Assembly: GCF_036985595.1 (NCBI RefSeq)
Contig: NZ_BTPU01000087.1
Span: forward strand, 1-9,485
Length of the DNA stretch: 9,485 bases
Reading direction: 5' to 3'
Origin: Vallitalea maricola
Lineage (GTDB): Bacteria; Bacillota; Clostridia; Lachnospirales; Vallitaleaceae
The translations under genes were made by a program, and so were the position numbers. Position 1 is the first letter of the stretch. Each line of letters starts with the position of its first letter. The notes below the pieces were generated by a model. It saw only the letters and a list, made by a program, of their open reading frames with translations. It had not been told where the DNA came from and ran no database searches. Positions 7,185 to 9,485 of the stretch are shown here, piece by piece.

Positions 7185-7274
7185 ATATATAATGATTTCT
7201 AAAATGGTGTGGATAAGGTTAGTATATGTTTAAATGAATGTATAGTTTATTATTGGACTAACGTGTAGTATGTG

Positions 7275-7347
7275 AGTGGTATATGGTTCGTTTTACTTCG
7301 CCTTACTCCTGAAGGAACGGTCTTCGTAAAACGAACCATATACCACT
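7275..7347. repeat. Long palindromic repeat element (22-bp perfect stem, 29-base loop)
   Basis: Arms 7275-7296 and 7326-7347 are perfect reverse complements over 22 bp, far longer than an ordinary terminator needs. On the minus strand the loop region contains AGGAGTAAGGCG and the following arm CGAACC. The right window edge has GGAGTAGTGAGGC followed by CGAACC (9460-9485), and both have CAAAA then AGT and TATATG just before. I infer that the two belong to one intergenic repeat family. It lies 90 bases after tyrS and between two convergent genes. Confidence 0.75.
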
Positions 7348-7352
7348 TTTTG
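7275..7352 (+). terminator. Probable tyrS terminator formed by the palindrome
   Basis: The 22-bp stem is followed on the plus strand by five T (7347-7351) and more T-rich sequence, so it can end tyrS transcription. On the minus strand the stem is followed by CACATAC with no T run, so it is less suited to end the fetB transcript by itself. Confidence 0.5.
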
Positions 7353-7470
7353 TTTGTTGCATTGTTTAGTTGTAATAGTTAGTAAATATGTATGAGGTTT
7401 GTAATTTACAAGTTGGGTACATGAATTAGTGCAAAATATATTAGATATATTAGTAGAATTTTGATAGGTT

Positions 7471-8250
7471 TTAGTTTTGTAGTTGATTTTGTTTGTTGAA
7501 GAATGTTTTGTATCCTAGGTGGAGCATTATTATTACGGTTAATGATACTGAGCCGAAGATACCTAGCATGATGGCTATTTGGTATGTTATGGCGGTTGTT
7601 GGTATTACTCCTGCTAGTATTTGACCGGTCATCATACCTGGGAGAAAGATTATTCCCATTCCCAGCATTGAATTGATTGTTGGGAGTATTGCGGAATCAA
7701 AAGCTTTGTTTATTACATTTTTGGAAGCTAGTTGTGGGGTTGCGCCTAGGATTAGTGCTTCTTCTATTATGGCTTTATTGGTTGTCATTCCTTCTAACAA
7801 TGAGTTTATTCCTAGAGAGATACCTGTCATTGAATTTCCTATGAGCATTCCGGCTATGGGGATAAAATATTGGGGTTCATACCATTTGGGAATACGGATG
7901 ACTACAAATAAAAAGTAGGTCAGGCATATTAATGTGCCGATGCTCATTGATAGTGCTATGACTTTTTTTAGCTGTGGTGATAGTTTTGTTTTGAATTTCT
8001 TGTATATGGTATATATTGCGAAAATCTCCATTATTATTATTATGGCTATGGTGATATAGGGCTTTGGGTTGTTAAAGACAAATAGTAGTACGTGACCAGT
8101 GAGGATAAGTTGTAGAGTCATTCTTATTGATGATATTATTATTTCTTTTTCTCTGTTAATTCCTCTGAGTCTAACTATGACAAGTACGAAAAGTACGAAT
8201 ATATAAGCTAGTGCTACTTGTATGACTGTTAAGTCTATGATTCCATTCAT
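7471..8250 (-). CDS. fetB: FetB-like ABC transporter membrane subunit (UPF0014 family)
   Basis: This 259-residue integral membrane protein has about seven hydrophobic segments (roughly 7-27, 39-59, 65-83, 97-118, 128-148, 190-212 and 218-245). It carries the family-defining motifs GMLIGNSMTGISLG (about 134-147), EALILGATP (164-172) and PGMMTGQILAG (204-214). In E. coli the FetAB pair is an iron exporter that helps resist oxidative stress. Iron as substrate here is inferred from the family. The ATG overlaps the fetA stop (ATGA), with a strong GGAGGGGG ribosome binding site inside fetA, so the two are translationally coupled. Its coding strand is unusually C-rich and G-poor for a gene in this window: on the plus strand, 7501-7560 has 15 G against 7 C. 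Confidence 0.92.
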   Translation of the reverse strand: MNGIIDLTVIQVALAYIFVLFVLVIVRLRGINREKEIIISSIRMTLQLILTGHVLLFVFNNPKPYITIAIIIIMEIFAIYTIYKKFKTKLSPQLKKVIALSMSIGTLICLTYFLFVVIRIPKWYEPQYFIPIAGMLIGNSMTGISLGINSLLEGMTTNKAIIEEALILGATPQLASKNVINKAFDSAILPTINSMLGMGIIFLPGMMTGQILAGVIPTTAITYQIAIMLGIFGSVSLTVIIMLHLGYKTFFNKQNQLQN

Positions 8251-8885
8251 ATGTCCCCCTCCATTTTATGTTTTCCTTTATTTATTTTTATTATTGTATC
8301 AGAATATTTGTTTGCTATTTCTTTGGAATGAGTTACCATTATAAGGGTTTTTTTATTTTCTTTTACAAATTTGGTTATCATCTGTATTATCAGGTCTTCG
8401 GTACTGTCGTCTAAGGCTGATGATGGTTCATCTAATAGATAAACAGGAGAATCAAGGAGAAGGATTCTTCCTAATGATAGTCTTTGTTTTTCTCCACCTG
8501 ATAGGAGTTCTGCATCATCATTAAGGTTTTTATTTAATTGGACTTTTTGTAATATTTCTTGTAGATAATCATCATTTGGTAATTCTTTATCTTGGAATTT
8601 CAATCCAACTAGAAGATTATCTTTGATATTGCCATCAAATACTATAGGGGTTTGGGATAGCATTGTTACTTGTCTGCGATGTGTAATTGAATCTATTTCA
8701 TCAAGTGGTTTACCTTGAAATAAGATTTTACCTTCTGTAGGTGAAATCATTTTGTTTAACAATTTGAGTATTGTTGTTTTTCCTCCTCCACTTTCCCCTA
8801 CTAATGTTGTAATTTTATTTTCTTGGATTTTTAATGATGGTAAGTCTATTATGTGTTTAAATTTCACACCTTGTAGTTCAAACAT
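8247..8885 (-). CDS. fetA: FetA-like ABC transporter ATP-binding protein
   Basis: This is a complete 212-residue ATPase subunit: Walker A GESGGGKT (30-37), Q-loop Q78, signature LSGGEKQR (128-135), Walker B VYLLDEP with catalytic E153, D-loop SALD, and switch His186 in VTHS. The small size and the LLDEPSSALD segment fit the FetA (YbbL) group, and the next gene encodes the matching UPF0014 membrane subunit. The two would form a homodimeric ATPase on a FetB pair in the cytoplasmic membrane. The start follows padR after 2 bases, with a GGAGGA ribosome binding site inside the padR 3' end. Confidence 0.93.
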   Translation of the reverse strand: MFELQGVKFKHIIDLPSLKIQENKITTLVGESGGGKTTILKLLNKMISPTEGKILFQGKPLDEIDSITHRRQVTMLSQTPIVFDGNIKDNLLVGLKFQDKELPNDDYLQEILQKVQLNKNLNDDAELLSGGEKQRLSLGRILLLDSPVYLLDEPSSALDDSTEDLIIQMITKFVKENKKTLIMVTHSKEIANKYSDTIIKINKGKHKMEGDI

Positions 8886-8887
8886 TG

Positions 8888-9208
8888 TTATTCCTCCTCT
8901 TCAACTCCTATTTCAGCTATAAGTTCTGCCAAATATCTTTTTGATTCTTTTAACTCTTTTTTACCCTCTTCGGTAATGGAGTAATATTTTCTTATTTTCC
9001 CTTTTACCTTTTCATTATAATGATTAATGAATCCCTCTTTTTCAAGATTGTGTAATATAGGATATAGAGTTCCTGGACTAAGTTTATATCCATGTTCAGA
9101 TAATTCTTCCAGCATCCAGCTCCCATATATAGGTTCTTTACTTGCATGATGTAAAATGTGCAGGCATATAAACCCTTGAAACAATCTTTTGCTTATACTA
9201 TTTTTCAT
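8888..9208 (-). CDS. PadR family transcriptional regulator
   Basis: This 106-residue winged-helix regulator has ILHHASKEPIYGSWMLEEL as first helices, the recognition-helix stretch LSPGTLYPILHNLEKEGFI (about 43-61) and the wing RKYYSITEEG (about 71-80), all typical of PadR. The C-terminal helix is short and acidic, as in the small PadR subfamily. Start choice: an in-frame ATG at 9277 would lie upstream of the predicted transcription start and inside the promoter, whereas the ATG at 9206-9208 has GGAG 8 bases before it. It is the first gene of padR-fetA-fetB and probably represses its own operon through the palindrome in its promoter. The signal it senses is unknown. Confidence 0.92.
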   Translation of the reverse strand: MKNSISKRLFQGFICLHILHHASKEPIYGSWMLEELSEHGYKLSPGTLYPILHNLEKEGFINHYNEKVKGKIRKYYSITEEGKKELKESKRYLAELIAEIGVEEEE

Positions 9209-9262
9209 ATCATTAACTCCTATCGTTGTTGTTATCGGTTTTCGATATCGTATTATGATTAT

Positions 9263-9291
9263 ATTATAATCTGACATTCTAGTAATGTCAA
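9263..9291 (-). promoter_or_regulatory. Consensus promoter of the padR-fetA-fetB operon
   Basis: On the minus strand TTGACA (9286-9291), a 17-base spacer and TATAAT (9263-9268) give a perfect housekeeping promoter. The expected start is near 9256, leaving a leader of about 48 bases. Such a strong promoter implies control by a repressor. Confidence 0.85.
9272..9290. promoter_or_regulatory. Putative PadR operator
   Basis: TGACATT (9272-9278) and AATGTCA (9284-9290) are perfect 7-bp arms around CTAGT. The site covers most of the -35 box and half of the spacer of the operon promoter, where bound protein would block RNA polymerase. Dyad operators with ATG-x-CAT-like arms are known for PadR proteins. 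Assignment to this PadR is inference from position. Confidence 0.65.
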
Positions 9292-9351
9292 TACTAATTT
9301 TTTTAATTATTTACAGTTATAATTTTATAAATTACTACACCTTTTGTTATC

Positions 9352-9363
9352 TTAACATGTTAA
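9352..9363. other. 12-bp perfect palindrome
   Basis: TTAACATGTTAA is a perfect palindrome about 60 bases upstream of the padR promoter. It could be a protein-binding site, but no regulator can be named and AT-rich palindromes of this size do arise by chance. The rest of 9292-9391 shows no gene. Confidence 0.25.
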
Positions 9364-9391
9364 AAACATCTGATAGCTAACAGTAAACCAC

Positions 9392-9485
9392 GTCAGAAGA
9401 AAAAAGAGTTTTGTGAACTAAAACCAAGACACTTAAAGCAAAATAGTATATGTATATGTGGAGTAGTGAGGCAGGACGCCGAACC
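9392..9485 (+). repeat. Right copy of the dispersed intergenic repeat (partial, cut by the window edge)
   Basis: Positions 9392-9455 match the left-edge copy in opposite orientation: GTCAGAA, GTTTTGT (9408-9414) and the exact 18-base block at 9438-9455. The element continues into a G+C-richer tail with GGAGTAGTGAGGC and GACGCCGAACC, resembling the loop and arm of the central palindrome at 7275-7347. The end of the element lies outside the window. Confidence 0.6.

Noticed and set aside
7185..7274. Short ORF of 13 codons after tyrS
   Set aside because: It is very short, has no ribosome binding site, and lies in the C-free tract.
7435..7451. AATATAT/ATATATT hairpin just after the fetB stop
   Set aside because: It is made only of A-T pairs with a 3-base loop and followed by just a few T. 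It is too weak to call as the fetB terminator, and AT-rich chance is likely.
9209..9277. Longer padR start adding 23 residues
   Set aside because: That ATG sits between the -35 and -10 boxes and would not be on the transcript. The extra residues are not PadR-like, and a good ribosome binding site precedes the internal ATG.
1..9485. Whole window as a defence island, prophage or conjugative element
   Set aside because: No integrase, transposase, nuclease-helicase pair, phage structural gene or tRNA attachment site is present. The genes are housekeeping, redox and transport.

Overview
The window is AT-rich, low-GC Firmicutes DNA. A rubrerythrin-like protein, a flavodoxin, an Fe-type alcohol dehydrogenase, a PHP-containing PolX and a tyrosine T-box point to an anaerobic member of the Clostridia. 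The species cannot be fixed from the sequence alone. No phage, plasmid, insertion sequence, CRISPR array, rRNA or tRNA is visible.

Layout, left to right. Positions 1-345 hold part of a dispersed repeat, a two-way hairpin terminator, and a 34-residue single-pass membrane peptide gene (minus strand, 123-227) with its own extended -10 promoter and ribosome binding site. Next on the minus strand come a zinc-ribbon/ferritin-like (rubrerythrin-type) protein and the DNA polymerase/3'-exonuclease PolX. Diverging from polX is an SRAP (YedK/HMCES-type) abasic-site protein, so two factors linked to abasic-site handling share one upstream region. The SRAP gene converges on a minus-strand pair, an iron-type alcohol dehydrogenase followed 17 bases later by a flavodoxin-fold protein.

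From 5493 to 7184 lies a complete tyrosine-sensing unit: consensus promoter, T-box leader with a UAC specifier, UGGU acceptor-binding bulge and terminator, then tyrS. After tyrS comes a 22-bp perfect stem palindrome. A minus-strand operon follows, padR - fetA - fetB (PadR regulator, ABC ATPase, UPF0014 membrane protein). It is driven by a consensus promoter whose -35/spacer is covered by a 7-bp-arm palindrome, the likely PadR operator. The right edge carries a second, inverted copy of the left-edge repeat, running into sequence that resembles the central palindrome.

Most genes are ordinary housekeeping and redox genes. The points that stand out are the small membrane peptide gene, a family of three related intergenic repeats in 9.5 kb, a strand-composition anomaly (134 consecutive bases with no C across the tyrS end) that ignores gene orientation, and an alcohol dehydrogenase in which one metal-ligand His is Gln. 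I found no convincing multi-gene system of an undescribed kind.
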